This document shows, piece by piece, positions 33,271 through 42,435 of a stretch of DNA of 64,000 bases (within the stretch, counting starts at the first letter, position 1; each line of letters starts with the position of its first letter). This stretch comes from Albirhodobacter sp048262715 (GTDB taxonomy: Bacteria > Pseudomonadota > Alphaproteobacteria > Rhodobacterales > Rhodobacteraceae): positions 62,001 to 126,000 of the forward strand of contig JBLXEV010000010.1 in assembly GCA_048262715.1 (NCBI GenBank), written 5' to 3'. Both the position numbers and the translations under genes were made by a program. Under the pieces are notes generated by a model. The model had not been told where the DNA came from and did not search any database. It was given only the letters and a program-made list of their open reading frames with translations.

Positions 33271-36200
33271 TCAGCCTCCGGCCAGCAGTTTGAGCGTCGT
33301 ATTGCGGCCGCCTTTTTGGTAGCTGAGCTGGCCGTCACCGATGGCCGTCACCTGTCCGCCATCGAGGCGATCACCAACTTTGACCCGAACGAAGGAGCCG
33401 TTGGACATGCGCACGAGCGCGCGCCGGTTGCTCTTCGATCCGAACAGGCCGATTAGATTCACCTTGCCGAGATTGAGCGCGTTCTTCTCCGTCGCCTGTT
33501 TCGCGACGGTTGCGGGGGTTGCGCCTCTTGAGGTTGGGGCGGTCGGTTCCGGCTCGTCCAACTCATCAATCGCCGCGGCACGTTCCTGCGTTTTAGGGGC
33601 GTTCATCACGGTCGGTTTCGGGGCAGGCGATGGCGTATAGGTTGCCGCGGGCGCGGCGGCGGGGGTGGCTGGCGCGGCGGCTGGCGCAGGTGCAACGGCG
33701 GCGGCGACAAGGGCCGGCGCGGGGGCCTCGCGCGGAGCGGCGGCGACAGCGGCGGCCACGGCGGCCTCAACAGCGGCAGAAATATTGCGCGGTTTGGCAG
33801 CGGGGCGGCGCGATGTCTCGACCGCTTGCGCCGACGCATCCGCAAAGCGCTTGGCCTCTTCTTCCGCAGCAATCCGCGCCTCTTCTTCGGCTTTGGCGGC
33901 GGCCTCTGCCTCGGCCTTTGCAGCCGCCTGCGCGCGGGCGGCTGCTGTGTTCACCGAGGCGGGACGAATTTTGGGGCGCTTGGAAAGCAATGTCGCGATT
34001 TCAGCGCGCTCTTCGGCGCTCAGCTCTGGGGCAGCGGGTTCCGCGGGCGTTTGTGGATTGGCTGTGGCGGCAGTCTCCGTCTCAACGGGGGCAGAGGCGG
34101 GTGTTGCCTCTGCTGTCACCGGATCGGCCTCAGAGGGATTAACCTCGATCTGCGGGATCGAGGGCGCTGCCGCGGCCTCTTTTTCAGCTTCTGCGGCAGC
34201 TTTTGCTGCATCGGAAACGCTGGCAGGGCGCTGTTTCGGGCGCTGTCCTTTGAGCGCAGGATCCGCATTCGGGAAGGCCGCTGCGGCCGCCGCTTCTGCG
34301 GCAGCCGTCGTGACCGCCTGCGGGCGGGCGGGCGGAACGACAGCGGGGCGGCCCGCATAGATTACCGTGCCGCTCGGGGTCAAGGTTCCACTCTCGGTCG
34401 GGATCACGGGGGCGATCTCGGCTTGGGTCGGTTCTGCTTGAGTGGGTTCAGACTGCGTGAGATCTGTGGAGGGCTTCGGAGCGGCCGTCTGTGCAGGCGC
34501 GGAGGGCGGCGTCGCGAGGCTGGTCAGACGATCTTCGGCCAGCGGCGGAGTCGTTGTCGTAGGGGCTGGCGTTGCGCCGAGCGTCCCCTCTGCCTCAGTT
34601 GCGAGCGGTCCCGTCGCTTCAACGGCGGTCGTGTCCTCACGCTCTGCCTCCGGCGGGGTTGCCTCCTCAATCGCCGCAGCCGACTCCGGCAAGGCTTGCA
34701 GAGCAGCTTGCGACTGCCCTGTCGTGGCGACAGGAGCTGCATCAGATACGTTATCAGGGATCTCAGCCGTCGGCACGGATGGGGCCTGTCGCGCAATCTC
34801 AGTAGCATCCTCTTCACCCAGATAGGCTGCCCAGAGAATAACCCCGCCCATGAAGAGCAAGAGGATCGCCACGAGTTTCACCATCAGGAACTTGCTTGGT
34901 GCCTTGCCGGAGCGAGCTGCGCCTTTTTGGGCGGCCTTAGGCGCTCCGAACACGGTGCGGCTGCCTTCGTCAGCGCGGGGCAGCGTTTCCTGAAAATCGT
35001 TCGCTTCGGCGGTAAAGCCCTCCGAAAGCGTCTCGACATCGGCGGCGAAGGGGGCCTCGTCCTGTGCGAAAGCCGTATCGTTTCCAGTCGGGATCTCTTG
35101 TGCGGCAAGGGCCGCATCCGGCGCAATACGGGCTTCTTCCGAGTGAGCCGTCGTCAGAGTTGAGGGTGAGCCGAACATCGCATCCGCTTGCGGCGCGGAT
35201 ACGCCGAGCGCGATGCCTTCGGCGGCCTCTTGCGGAGCTGCGTCAGGCACCGGCGGGATCGGCAGCGCCTCGAAAGACTCGTGCAGATGGTCGGGGCCCT
35301 TCGTCGCGGGGCCGCTCGGCGCCAAAGTTGAGAGGGGCGTCGCCGTGACGGTGGCGATGCCCTCCTGAGCTGGGGTGGCGCGGGCGCGGACTGGCGGTGC
35401 CTCGCGGCGGAGGGAGGGGCGCGCAGGTGCGGCCGCGTCAGAGGCTGCTTTATCGCTGCGACGGGTCAGCTTCACCGCAAGCTGCGCCGCAGATTGGGCG
35501 GCTTTGCTCAGGGTTGCGCCCGAGGCGGCGGCTTTTGCAAGCGTGGTGCTCATCGCATCTGCCGCACGCTTGGTGTCGAATTTGGGCAAGCGCGACGCGC
35601 GGGAGGCTTGCGGAGCTGCGGGCGTGAGCCGCGAGGTGGGCAGGTCAATCCGCGCGGGTTTGGACGAGAGGCGCGGGATCGCGGCGCGTGCCGCCTCGGA
35701 GAGCTGCTGTTCGGGGGGAAGGGCTAGCGCCGGATCTGCCGCATCCTCAACGGATAGATCTAGGTTCGCCGTAAGCGCCGGAGCCTCTTCGGCCAAGCCT
35801 GCCCCGAGCGGCTGCACAGGCGCGCGGCGGGTTGCGAAGGTTGGGCGGGCGATGATTGGCTTGCCCTGCGCCAAAGGGGCCTGCGACGCAGGCGTGTTCT
35901 CTGGCGCAATCTCGGCCTCGATCTCTGGTTCGGAGCTAGGCGCGCACACCTGTTCTGCCTCAGCCGAAGGCATCGTCGTGGTGGTGATCGTGTCACCAAC
36001 TGCTTCGGACTTGGGGGAGGTCGCGTCGAACGTGAGGGAGGTCTCTTGCGCTTGGGGGACCGTATCCGGCGCAAGCTCGGCTGGCCTCTCTTGCAGCTGC
36101 GATTCGTCAGGTTCAGCCTCATGGGGCTGCTCCATTGAGGCGCTGTCCAGCCAATGCCGCGTGGGGGCGGGGCTGCCGCCTTGAAGCTCGTCTTGGGCGG

Positions 36201-37203
36201 CGAGTTCATTGGCCACGGGATCGAGCGGCGCGACCTCGGCCGCGAAGACCTCCGGCGCAGGTGCGTCTGCTGGGGGCAGATCCGCCTCTAAAGCCTCGAC
36301 CAGATGAGGCTCCTCGGACGTGGTCAGATCCGCGCGTGGTTCGTGAACCGCGTCAGCCAGCTCCGTGATCGACGCATCAACGGTTACGTCTGCCGGAAGC
36401 TCGGGCTGTTCAGTCTCAAGCACCTCATGCGCGACAGCAGGCTGTTCGGTCTCGACAAGAGAATCCGGCGCGACGGTTGTCGGCGTGTCGGTCGTCTCGA
36501 CTGGCCGTGCAGGGGCCACGAACTCTGCCGCATCATAGGCGGCAACAGGTTCGCTTTGGGTTTCGTTTTCGTGGGCGTCAGGCGACGCATCCGCATCAAC
36601 CTGCGCGTCCGGTTCATCTTGCTCCGGCGCGTCGTGCTCAGGGTCTTCAAGCGCAATCACCCCTGTGACGCGCACCGGATCCTGATCGCGCTCGACACGC
36701 TCACCTTCGCCCAAATATTGCGCGGCCATCGCCGTCGGGCCGAACCACGGCTCGCCCGCATATTGATCGGGGGCAGGTTGGGCCACGAAGGATAGCGCGG
36801 CGAACCCGTGGGTTCGGGCAAAATCTTCGGCTTCTTGAAGGGTCTCTTTCGCCACAACGGCGACCATGACCTCGTCGCCCGTGCCCGACCAATCAAACGA
36901 GAGATCGGAGACCGCATAGGGCGTGCGCCCGTCAAGCGCGTGGGAAATCTGCCGCTTGCGCTGCGCGGTCGTGGGGCCGGGGGCCTTGATGCGGGTGTAG
37001 AGCACCTGCGAGGGTGGGATGATCAGTTTGGCGAGCACACCTTTAGGGCTGCGACGCTCCGCGAGCTGGCGCAGGGCGGTCAGATCGCCGTCCATATCTG
37101 TGCTTTCGAGGGACACAGTCCCCAGAACCTGCCATTCCGCGCCGTTCCGCTCGAAAAGGTCGATCCCGTCATGGGTCATATTGAGCGCGTAATTGGGCTT
37201 CAT
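33271..37203 (-). CDS. Large membrane-spanning protein, GspL/PilM-like start and GspC/PilP-like end
   Basis: A 1310-aa protein. The first 160 residues (IIPPSQVLYTRIKAPG, then RKRQISHALDGRTPYAVSDL) resemble the cytosolic part of GspL/PilM proteins. One membrane segment lies at about 768-791 (LVAILLLFMGGVILWAAYL). The last 65 residues (NLIGLFGSKSNRRALVRMSN, GSFVRVKVGDRLDGGQVTAI) look like the periplasmic homology region of GspC/PilP. The rest, about 1000 residues, is Ala/Pro/Glu/Thr-rich and disordered. Start 37203 has AAGG at usable spacing; an ATG 9 codons upstream has none. No secretion or pilus genes are near. Function unknown; domain calls are by eye. Confidence 0.75.
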   Translation of the reverse strand: MKPNYALNMTHDGIDLFERNGAEWQVLGTVSLESTDMDGDLTALRQLAERRSPKGVLAKLIIPPSQVLYTRIKAPGPTTAQRKRQISHALDGRTPYAVSDLSFDWSGTGDEVMVAVVAKETLQEAEDFARTHGFAALSFVAQPAPDQYAGEPWFGPTAMAAQYLGEGERVERDQDPVRVTGVIALEDPEHDAPEQDEPDAQVDADASPDAHENETQSEPVAAYDAAEFVAPARPVETTDTPTTVAPDSLVETEQPAVAHEVLETEQPELPADVTVDASITELADAVHEPRADLTTSEEPHLVEALEADLPPADAPAPEVFAAEVAPLDPVANELAAQDELQGGSPAPTRHWLDSASMEQPHEAEPDESQLQERPAELAPDTVPQAQETSLTFDATSPKSEAVGDTITTTTMPSAEAEQVCAPSSEPEIEAEIAPENTPASQAPLAQGKPIIARPTFATRRAPVQPLGAGLAEEAPALTANLDLSVEDAADPALALPPEQQLSEAARAAIPRLSSKPARIDLPTSRLTPAAPQASRASRLPKFDTKRAADAMSTTLAKAAASGATLSKAAQSAAQLAVKLTRRSDKAASDAAAPARPSLRREAPPVRARATPAQEGIATVTATPLSTLAPSGPATKGPDHLHESFEALPIPPVPDAAPQEAAEGIALGVSAPQADAMFGSPSTLTTAHSEEARIAPDAALAAQEIPTGNDTAFAQDEAPFAADVETLSEGFTAEANDFQETLPRADEGSRTVFGAPKAAQKGAARSGKAPSKFLMVKLVAILLLFMGGVILWAAYLGEEDATEIARQAPSVPTAEIPDNVSDAAPVATTGQSQAALQALPESAAAIEEATPPEAEREDTTAVEATGPLATEAEGTLGATPAPTTTTPPLAEDRLTSLATPPSAPAQTAAPKPSTDLTQSEPTQAEPTQAEIAPVIPTESGTLTPSGTVIYAGRPAVVPPARPQAVTTAAAEAAAAAAFPNADPALKGQRPKQRPASVSDAAKAAAEAEKEAAAAPSIPQIEVNPSEADPVTAEATPASAPVETETAATANPQTPAEPAAPELSAEERAEIATLLSKRPKIRPASVNTAAARAQAAAKAEAEAAAKAEEEARIAAEEEAKRFADASAQAVETSRRPAAKPRNISAAVEAAVAAAVAAAPREAPAPALVAAAVAPAPAAAPATPAAAPAATYTPSPAPKPTVMNAPKTQERAAAIDELDEPEPTAPTSRGATPATVAKQATEKNALNLGKVNLIGLFGSKSNRRALVRMSNGSFVRVKVGDRLDGGQVTAIGDGQLSYQKGGRNTTLKLLAGG

Positions 37204-37331
37204 CAGGCAGGCCTTGCACAAATCGAACATACGCCACGCGGGCGCGGGGGTGCATATTGCTACCGCAGATTTGGCAGGGAGAAAAGGTAAAGCCCCCGCA
37301 TATGGGCGGGTGATTGCCGAAATGTGATAGC

Positions 37332-37364
37332 CTGCCCGCCGCGCGCTTTCGCGCGGGCGGGCAG
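37332..37364 (-). terminator. GC-rich hairpin after metY
   Basis: CTGCCCGCCGCGCG (37332-37345) pairs with CGCGCGGGCGGGCAG (37350-37364) with one bulge and a CTTT loop. It lies 52 bp past the metY stop. No T-run, so it may stabilise the 3' end more than terminate. Confidence 0.5.
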
Positions 37365-37416
37365 GGCGGCGTCGTTTCGCCTCAGCCCCGGATCCGGTGC
37401 CGGATCTGGTGGCCGA

Positions 37417-38700
37417 TCAGGCCGTTGCTAGCGCGAGGGCCTGATCGAGATCTGCGATCAAATCGGCGGGGTTTTCGGTGCCGATGGACAGGCGCACCAC
37501 ATTCGGCGCGGCCCCAGCGGCAACCTGTTGCTCTTCGGAGAGCTGGCGGTGGGTTGTCGAGGCTGAATGGATGATCAGCGAGCGCGCATCACCCAAATTG
37601 GCGACATGGGAGAACAGCTTGAGACTGTTGACCAATTTCACGCAAGAATCGTAGCCACCCTTAACGCCTACGGTGAACAAAGCGCCCGCGCCTTTCGGGC
37701 AGACTTTCGCCACGCGGTCATTCCAAGGTGATGTTTTCAGCCCCGCATAGGTCACGAATTCAACGCGCGGATCGGCCTCCAGCCATTCCGAAACCGCTTT
37801 CGCATTTGCCAGATGCTTCTCCATCCGCAGGCTCAGCGTCTCAATCCCCATCAGCGTGTAATGCGCGCCCTGCGGGTTCATCGTCATGCCCAGATCACGC
37901 AGGCCAATCGCGATCGAATGGAAGGTGAAGGCCATCGGCCCCAGCGCCTCGTGGAACTTCAGCCCGTGATAGGCGGGCTCGGGGGCTGCGAGCGAGGGGA
38001 ATTTGTCGGAAGCGGACCAATCGAACTTACCCGAATCCACGACGACGCCGCCGGTGACCGTGCCATTGCCGGTGAGATATTTGGTGGCGGAATGCACGAC
38101 CAATGTCGCGCCGAGGTCAATCGGGCGGCACAGGTAGGGCGTGGCGAGCGTGTTATCGACGATCAGCGGAATCCCCGCTGCATCGGCAATCTTCGCGACC
38201 GCCGGAATATCGGTGATATAGCCGCCCGGATTGGAGATCGACTCGCAGAACACCGCGCGGGTGTTCTCGTCAATCGCGGCTTTGAGCGCGGCCTCATCAT
38301 CGAAATCGACGAATTTCGCGGACCATCCAAAACGCTTAAAGGTTTGGGAGAATTGGGTAATCGTGCCGCCGTAAAGCCGTGTCGAGGCGATCACATTGCA
38401 GCCCGGCATCATCAGCGGGAACAGCGCCATGATCTGCGCCGCATGGCCGGACGAGCAGCACACAGCCCCCGCGCCGCCTTCCAGCGCCGCCATCCGTGCG
38501 CCCAAGGCCGAGACGGTCGGGTTGGTCAGGCGCGAGTAGATATAGCCGACCTCTTGGAGGTTGAAGAGGCGCGCCGCGTGTTCGGCATCCTTAAACGCAT
38601 AGGCGGTGGTCTGGTAAATTGGCACCTGCAAAGCGCCCGTGGCGGGATCGGGCTCCGCGCCAGCGTGGATCTGTTGGGTGTCAAAAGCGTAGTCGGTCAT
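37417..38700 (-). CDS. metY: O-acetylhomoserine sulfhydrylase
   Basis: A 427-aa PLP enzyme of the Cys/Met metabolism family that makes homocysteine directly from O-acetylhomoserine and sulfide. The PLP lysine is Lys207 in VHSATKYLTGNG; YSRLTNPT and the VDNTLATPYL segment are family marks. The length (about 425 rather than 380-400) and the insertion around residues 230-260 separate it from cystathionine gamma-synthase. The start ATG at 38700 has GGAGGAC upstream. It uses sulfide from the pathway begun by sat-cysC in this window. I see no SAM-II riboswitch in its short leader. Confidence 0.94.
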   Translation of the reverse strand: MTDYAFDTQQIHAGAEPDPATGALQVPIYQTTAYAFKDAEHAARLFNLQEVGYIYSRLTNPTVSALGARMAALEGGAGAVCCSSGHAAQIMALFPLMMPGCNVIASTRLYGGTITQFSQTFKRFGWSAKFVDFDDEAALKAAIDENTRAVFCESISNPGGYITDIPAVAKIADAAGIPLIVDNTLATPYLCRPIDLGATLVVHSATKYLTGNGTVTGGVVVDSGKFDWSASDKFPSLAAPEPAYHGLKFHEALGPMAFTFHSIAIGLRDLGMTMNPQGAHYTLMGIETLSLRMEKHLANAKAVSEWLEADPRVEFVTYAGLKTSPWNDRVAKVCPKGAGALFTVGVKGGYDSCVKLVNSLKLFSHVANLGDARSLIIHSASTTHRQLSEEQQVAAGAAPNVVRLSIGTENPADLIADLDQALALATA

Positions 38701-38837
38701 GGTGTCCTCCCCATAGGTTCGGCGAAACCTAGCGCGCTGTTTCGGAAAGGGGAAGGGAGATGGGGGTTTCCCGCTCGTCTGCGGCGGGGAAACGGGCAAT
38801 CAGCTCTGGCGGAGACGTGCCGCCCCCGCCATTACCT

Positions 38838-39932
38838 TTAGCGCATCCAGAACCCCGCGCGCTTGATCGTATTGCGCAGAACATGCTCGCGCTTTGGCAG
38901 ATTCTCCTGATCGAACAGCGCCCGCACGCGCTCGCCTTTGCGCTGTAGAACCAGCTTTTTCAGCGGCTCATATTCCTTCATCACCCGTTTGACGGGGTTG
39001 GGCGAAATGACCTCTTCGATCATCGCAATCGCCTTGAGGGGTTCGCGCGCATAGAGCAGCGGGATAAAGCGGTAATGGCAGGTGATCGCGCCGTCCAACC
39101 CATCCAACTCAGGGCCAGGGCGGCCCCCGCCGAAGGAATGAATGACAAGGGGCAAGGCCACCTGATCGAGCCACGGATCGAGGCTCTGGCAGGCCAGTTC
39201 ATCGGGCGGATCGTTGCGGATTGAGGTTGCGTATTCGAGGAACCGCTCGCCAAAGGCCTTCGGGCTTTCGCCAAAGAACCAGCCCGCCGAGAAATAGAGA
39301 TAGCGCTGCCAATATTCATCCGGCTTGCTGAGATCCAATGTGCTCTCGAATTCCAGCCCGAACCGATCATAAAGCGACTTCCAGATCCCCGCATAGCCCG
39401 GCCCGTAGAGCGGCGGCTCCGGCCAAGTGCCTTCGCGGCGCATCGATGCGGAGGGGCGAGAAAAATCGATCTTCAGATCGGAGAGCGGACCGGTGAAAAT
39501 CGTGTCGGTATCAAAGAAGAAGAACGGCTCGTCAGGCAGCGCGGTCAGCATCTCGATCTTGTTGCCATGTGGGTAGGATTGGCCAAATACCTTGTTCTCG
39601 AACGGCACGAAAGTGACGTTCATCTCCTCCAGCAGCTCACGGATCGCACCGGGAATCGCGGTCTCCATGCGCCAGCGCTCGCCCGTCGGGGTGGCGACGA
39701 TCAGCTTGCCCTTAAAATCAGGGTTGGTCGCGCGGAAGCTGCGGGCGAAAATCACCGCCTCATAGGCGAGCCGCCCCGCCTGCGCGATGCAAACAACGTT
39801 GAACGGGCGCGCCGCGACGGGTTCGGGCGTCGGTTGCTGCTTGGCTTTCGCAGCGGCGGCGCGGTGCTTGTCGGTTTTTTGGCTCGGCTTGGCCGCCGAC
39901 GCGGTGGCTGGCTTACGCGGCGCTTTAGTCAT
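38838..39932 (-). CDS. Glycosyltransferase-like protein (GT-A fold, DxD motif)
   Basis: A 364-aa protein. After a basic Lys/Ala-rich tail (residues 1-42) come strands typical of nucleotide-diphospho-sugar transferases: FNVVCIAQAGRLAYEAVIFA, then PFFFFDTDTIF with the metal-binding D-T-D at 141-143, and later FSAGWFFGESPKAFGERFLE. It resembles GT8-like bacterial proteins, but acceptor and sugar are unknown. I chose the ATG at 39932; one 5 codons upstream is also possible, and further extension is not supported. A promoter at 40076-40105 fits. Confidence 0.7.
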   Translation of the reverse strand: MTKAPRKPATASAAKPSQKTDKHRAAAAKAKQQPTPEPVAARPFNVVCIAQAGRLAYEAVIFARSFRATNPDFKGKLIVATPTGERWRMETAIPGAIRELLEEMNVTFVPFENKVFGQSYPHGNKIEMLTALPDEPFFFFDTDTIFTGPLSDLKIDFSRPSASMRREGTWPEPPLYGPGYAGIWKSLYDRFGLEFESTLDLSKPDEYWQRYLYFSAGWFFGESPKAFGERFLEYATSIRNDPPDELACQSLDPWLDQVALPLVIHSFGGGRPGPELDGLDGAITCHYRFIPLLYAREPLKAIAMIEEVISPNPVKRVMKEYEPLKKLVLQRKGERVRALFDQENLPKREHVLRNTIKRAGFWMR

Positions 39933-40075
39933 CTCACTGCCCCTCATGACGCTTATGCGGCGCGGCCTCATGCGCGGAACAGTCGAAACGCCGATATGCT
40001 CCGCGCGGACCTCTCTGCGCGCTTGCGTGGAAGTATGTGCTGAAACCGCCCGCAAGGAAAGGTTTGAGAGAAGTT

Positions 40076-40105
40076 ATTGTATTCCTTTTTGAAATCCAGC
40101 CTCAA
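40076..40105 (-). promoter_or_regulatory. Candidate promoter of the glycosyltransferase-like gene
   Basis: On the minus strand TTGAGG, 18-bp spacer, TACAAT, in an AT-rich patch 144 bp before the start. The rest of the 322-bp gap 39933-40254 shows no gene or repeat; a start of transcription for the opposite methyltransferase gene is expected near 40190-40230, where TTGACT (40187) has no good -10 partner. Confidence 0.5.
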
Positions 40106-40254
40106 AGCGCCACAGATTTTCTTGAGGAGAGATCTCATCACGGCAGCATAGGCCGCGCCCAAGGATCGCGCGCAGAAAAGCGATCTTGACTTGCAGGCAC
40201 GGCAGGGCGCATGGGACGCGCAGCCGCAACCCGCCCTAAAGAAATGCCCTGATC

Positions 40255-40923
40255 TTGTCCACGAACCCATATGAAACAGCCGGTTTTTACGATACGGCTA
40301 TCGCCTCTGGGCAGCATCGTGCGATCGTCGGCGGGCGATGGGAGGAGACGGGGCGGATCGAGATGTCGATCCTGCAACAGGCTGGCCTCTTACCGCATCA
40401 TCATCTTCTGGATATCGGCGCCGGTGCGCTTCGGCTCGGATGCAAGGCTGTGCCCTATCTGGAGCCGGGGCATTACTGGGCCACGGATGCCTCGCGCAAG
40501 ATCCTTCTAGCAGGGCACCGAACGGAGTTGCCGGATCCGTCGCGGCTGGATCCCGCGCAGCTTGTTGAGGATGCGCTTTTTACATTTCCGGGCGTTCCGA
40601 ACACAATCACCCATGCCATCGCCTTCGCCGTGTTTCCGCATCTTTCCTTCGCCTATCTGCGGCGGGCGCTGACCAATCTGCGGCGGTTTGATCGGCTGGA
40701 ATGCTTCCTTTTTACGGTTTTTCTGGCCCCCGACGCGGCGACCGCAATGCAACCGTTCCGTCAACCCGATGGCGTCGTGACGCATGATATCCGCGCACCC
40801 TACCATATCCTCGCCGAGGATGTGGCCCATCTTGCGATGTGCAGCGGATGGGATATGACCCGCAGCGATATTATGCTGCCCAGAGGCCAAGTCTTGTTCA
40901 CGGGGCGGCCGATCCGCGGGTGA
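40255..40923 (+). CDS. SAM-dependent methyltransferase-like protein
   Basis: A 222-aa class I methyltransferase-type protein. The SAM loop is LLDIGAGALRLGCKAVPYLE (residues 51-70), followed by YWATDASRKILLAG, where the acidic residue after the second strand would hold the ribose. The remaining motifs are weak, so substrate is unknown. No ATG lies near: an upstream in-frame ATG (40243) is followed at once by a stop. The start is thus TTG 40255 with a poor ribosome-binding site. Single gene between two divergent promoters. Confidence 0.7.
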   Translation: MSTNPYETAGFYDTAIASGQHRAIVGGRWEETGRIEMSILQQAGLLPHHHLLDIGAGALRLGCKAVPYLEPGHYWATDASRKILLAGHRTELPDPSRLDPAQLVEDALFTFPGVPNTITHAIAFAVFPHLSFAYLRRALTNLRRFDRLECFLFTVFLAPDAATAMQPFRQPDGVVTHDIRAPYHILAEDVAHLAMCSGWDMTRSDIMLPRGQVLFTGRPIRG

Positions 40924-41120
40924 GGCCAATGCCGCCGCCCAAACCAGTTGCAAGGAAGTGGTAATTCGTTTCGCGAAAGTTTGCGCTGTGCGTTTTGGAT
41001 GCGCGGATTTGGCCAACCATGTCGCCGCGCGGCTCTTGCCCCGATATTCACTTCGATATGAAGGTTGAGTTTGCGCTGTCTCGGGCCACCATTCCGCCTA
41101 AATTTATCAAAGAGGGGGAA

Positions 41121-41204
41121 TGGTGGGCGACCCTGGAATCGAACCAGGCGTGGGTCTCCCCGGCGGAGTTACAGTCCGCTGCCGCACCTTGCAGCACGTC
41201 GCCC
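41121..41204 (-). tRNA. tRNA-Tyr (GTA anticodon)
   Basis: 84 nt including an encoded CCA. The acceptor stem GGGCGAC / GTCGCCC is perfect, the T arm is GGTTCGATTCC, and the anticodon loop reads ACTGTAACT, giving GTA. A long variable arm as in bacterial tRNA-Tyr is present. It is followed on the other strand by rlmB, a frequent neighbour in Rhodobacterales. Confidence 0.96.
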
Positions 41205-41218
41205 TGACGCTGAGCGGG

Positions 41219-41247
41219 GGAATACCCAAGGGGGCGGGGGGCGTCAA
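41219..41247 (-). promoter_or_regulatory. Promoter of tRNA-Tyr
   Basis: On the minus strand TTGACG, a 17-bp C-rich spacer, TATTCC, ending 15 bp before the mature 5' end. Spacing and strength fit a tRNA promoter. Confidence 0.7.
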
Positions 41248-41406
41248 GCGGATATTCTGAATTATTTTGACGCGCAGCGATGCGCCGCAAGCGAAGCCGT
41301 CAAACCGCCCAATAATTGCAGGCAAATGCCGCCAATCGGGGCGAAGGGCTTGCAAAATCCTGCCAATTGCGCGCAGGAAGGGGAGGATTTTTAGAAGGCC
41401 GGATCA

Positions 41407-42189
41407 ATGCAAAAACCAACATGGGTTGTCGATAAAGAACGCGCCAAACGCGCAGCCAATGCGGAGACGGTCTGGCTGTTCGGCCTGCACGCGGTGCGCG
41501 ACGCGTTGATGAACCCCGCCCGTGAGCGGATGCGGCTGGTTCTGACGAAAAACGCGGCGGACAAGCTCTATGATGCGATCATGGCCTCGGGAATGGAGCC
41601 GGAGATCGTTGATCCGCGCAAATTCGATGCGGCCGTCGAGATCGACCGCGAGTCGGTGCACCAAGGTGCGGCGCTGTTCGCGAAGCCTTTGCGCTGGGGA
41701 TCGGTTGAGGACGTCTGCCTGACGGGGGAGGGCGCGCCTCTGGTGGTGCTTCTCGACCGCGTAACAGATCCGCATAACGTGGGCGCGATTCTGCGCTCGG
41801 CGGAAGTGTTCGGCGCGCGGGCGGTGATTGCGCCCGCACGGCATTCCGCGCCGGAAACCGGCGCGCTGGCGAAAACCGCCTCGGGCGCGCTGGAACGTCA
41901 GCCGTATTTGCGGGTGCAGAATCTTTCAGATGCGATGGAAACCCTGCGCGGCATGGGGTTCGAGTTGATCGGGCTGGACGGCAAAGCGGATTTGACACTG
42001 GCCGAGGGCCTCGCGAAGGCGGGCACGCGGCCTGTGGCGCTGGTGTTGGGCGCGGAAGGGCCGGGCCTGCGGGAGAAAACCCGCGAGACCTGCGATCGCC
42101 TCGTGAAGATCCCCTTCGCGACCGATTTCGGCTCGCTCAACGTCTCCAACGCGGCCGCAATCTCGCTTTATGCGGCGGTGAACCGCTGA
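41407..42189 (+). CDS. rlmB: 23S rRNA 2'-O-ribose methyltransferase (TrmH/SpoU family)
   Basis: A 260-aa SPOUT methyltransferase of the RlmB type, which in E. coli methylates Gm2251 in the peptidyl-transferase loop. An N-terminal substrate-binding domain (residues 15-85, LFGLHAVRDALMNPARERMR) is followed by the knot fold with motif 1 LLDRVTDPHNVGAILRSAEV, motif 2 ALVLGAEGPGLREKT and motif 3 IPFATDFGSLNVSNAAAISL. GGAAGGCCGG-like sequence precedes the ATG. It is divergent from tRNA-Tyr. Confidence 0.94.
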   Translation: MQKPTWVVDKERAKRAANAETVWLFGLHAVRDALMNPARERMRLVLTKNAADKLYDAIMASGMEPEIVDPRKFDAAVEIDRESVHQGAALFAKPLRWGSVEDVCLTGEGAPLVVLLDRVTDPHNVGAILRSAEVFGARAVIAPARHSAPETGALAKTASGALERQPYLRVQNLSDAMETLRGMGFELIGLDGKADLTLAEGLAKAGTRPVALVLGAEGPGLREKTRETCDRLVKIPFATDFGSLNVSNAAAISLYAAVNR

Positions 42190-42284
42190 CCACCCCGCAG
42201 CGTTCCGCTCATGCAGGTTGTCACATAAACGCGATCTTGGGCCGTGTCGCCTTTAACTGAGGCTTCACACTCCTATGTTAGGGT

Positions 42285-42377
42285 GAGGGAGCGGCACCGG
42301 AACTGCCGTTTCCACGATCACTGTCCCTCGTTCCGCACTTTGCGCCCAGGCCTTTGGCCTCGGGCGCTTTTTCTTTT
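42285..42377 (+). ncRNA. Candidate small RNA or leader RNA upstream of the CoA-binding gene
   Basis: The segment has a nested hairpin (outer GAGGGA 42285-42290 / TCCCTC 42324-42329; inner GCGGCA 42291-42296 / TGCCGT 42304-42309, loop CCGGAAC) and then a very strong terminator: GCGCCC 42342-42347 / GGGCGC 42362-42367 with AGGCC/GGCCT inside, followed by TTTTTCTTTT. TTTAAC (42252-42257) and TATGTT (42274-42279), 16 bp apart, are a possible promoter placing the start near 42285. The terminator is 150 bp after rlmB and 58 bp before the next gene, so either a ~93-nt RNA or a leader with an attenuator. No family assignment. Confidence 0.5.
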
Positions 42378-42435
42378 CCCTGCCCCCTTGGAATTACCGG
42401 CCATGGGGCGCAGGTTAAGGAAAAGGGAGACTGTT

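Noticed and set aside
33630..35163. Several open frames on the plus strand, Arg/Gly-rich, opposite the large membrane-spanning protein gene
   Set aside because: They arise from the Ala/Glu/Pro-rich codons of the sense gene; no start or terminator signals of their own.
38701..38837. Possible SAM-II riboswitch before metY
   Set aside because: SAM-II elements are frequent before methionine genes in alphaproteobacteria, but the pseudoknot core sequence is not seen; the leader is only GC-rich with a good ribosome-binding site.
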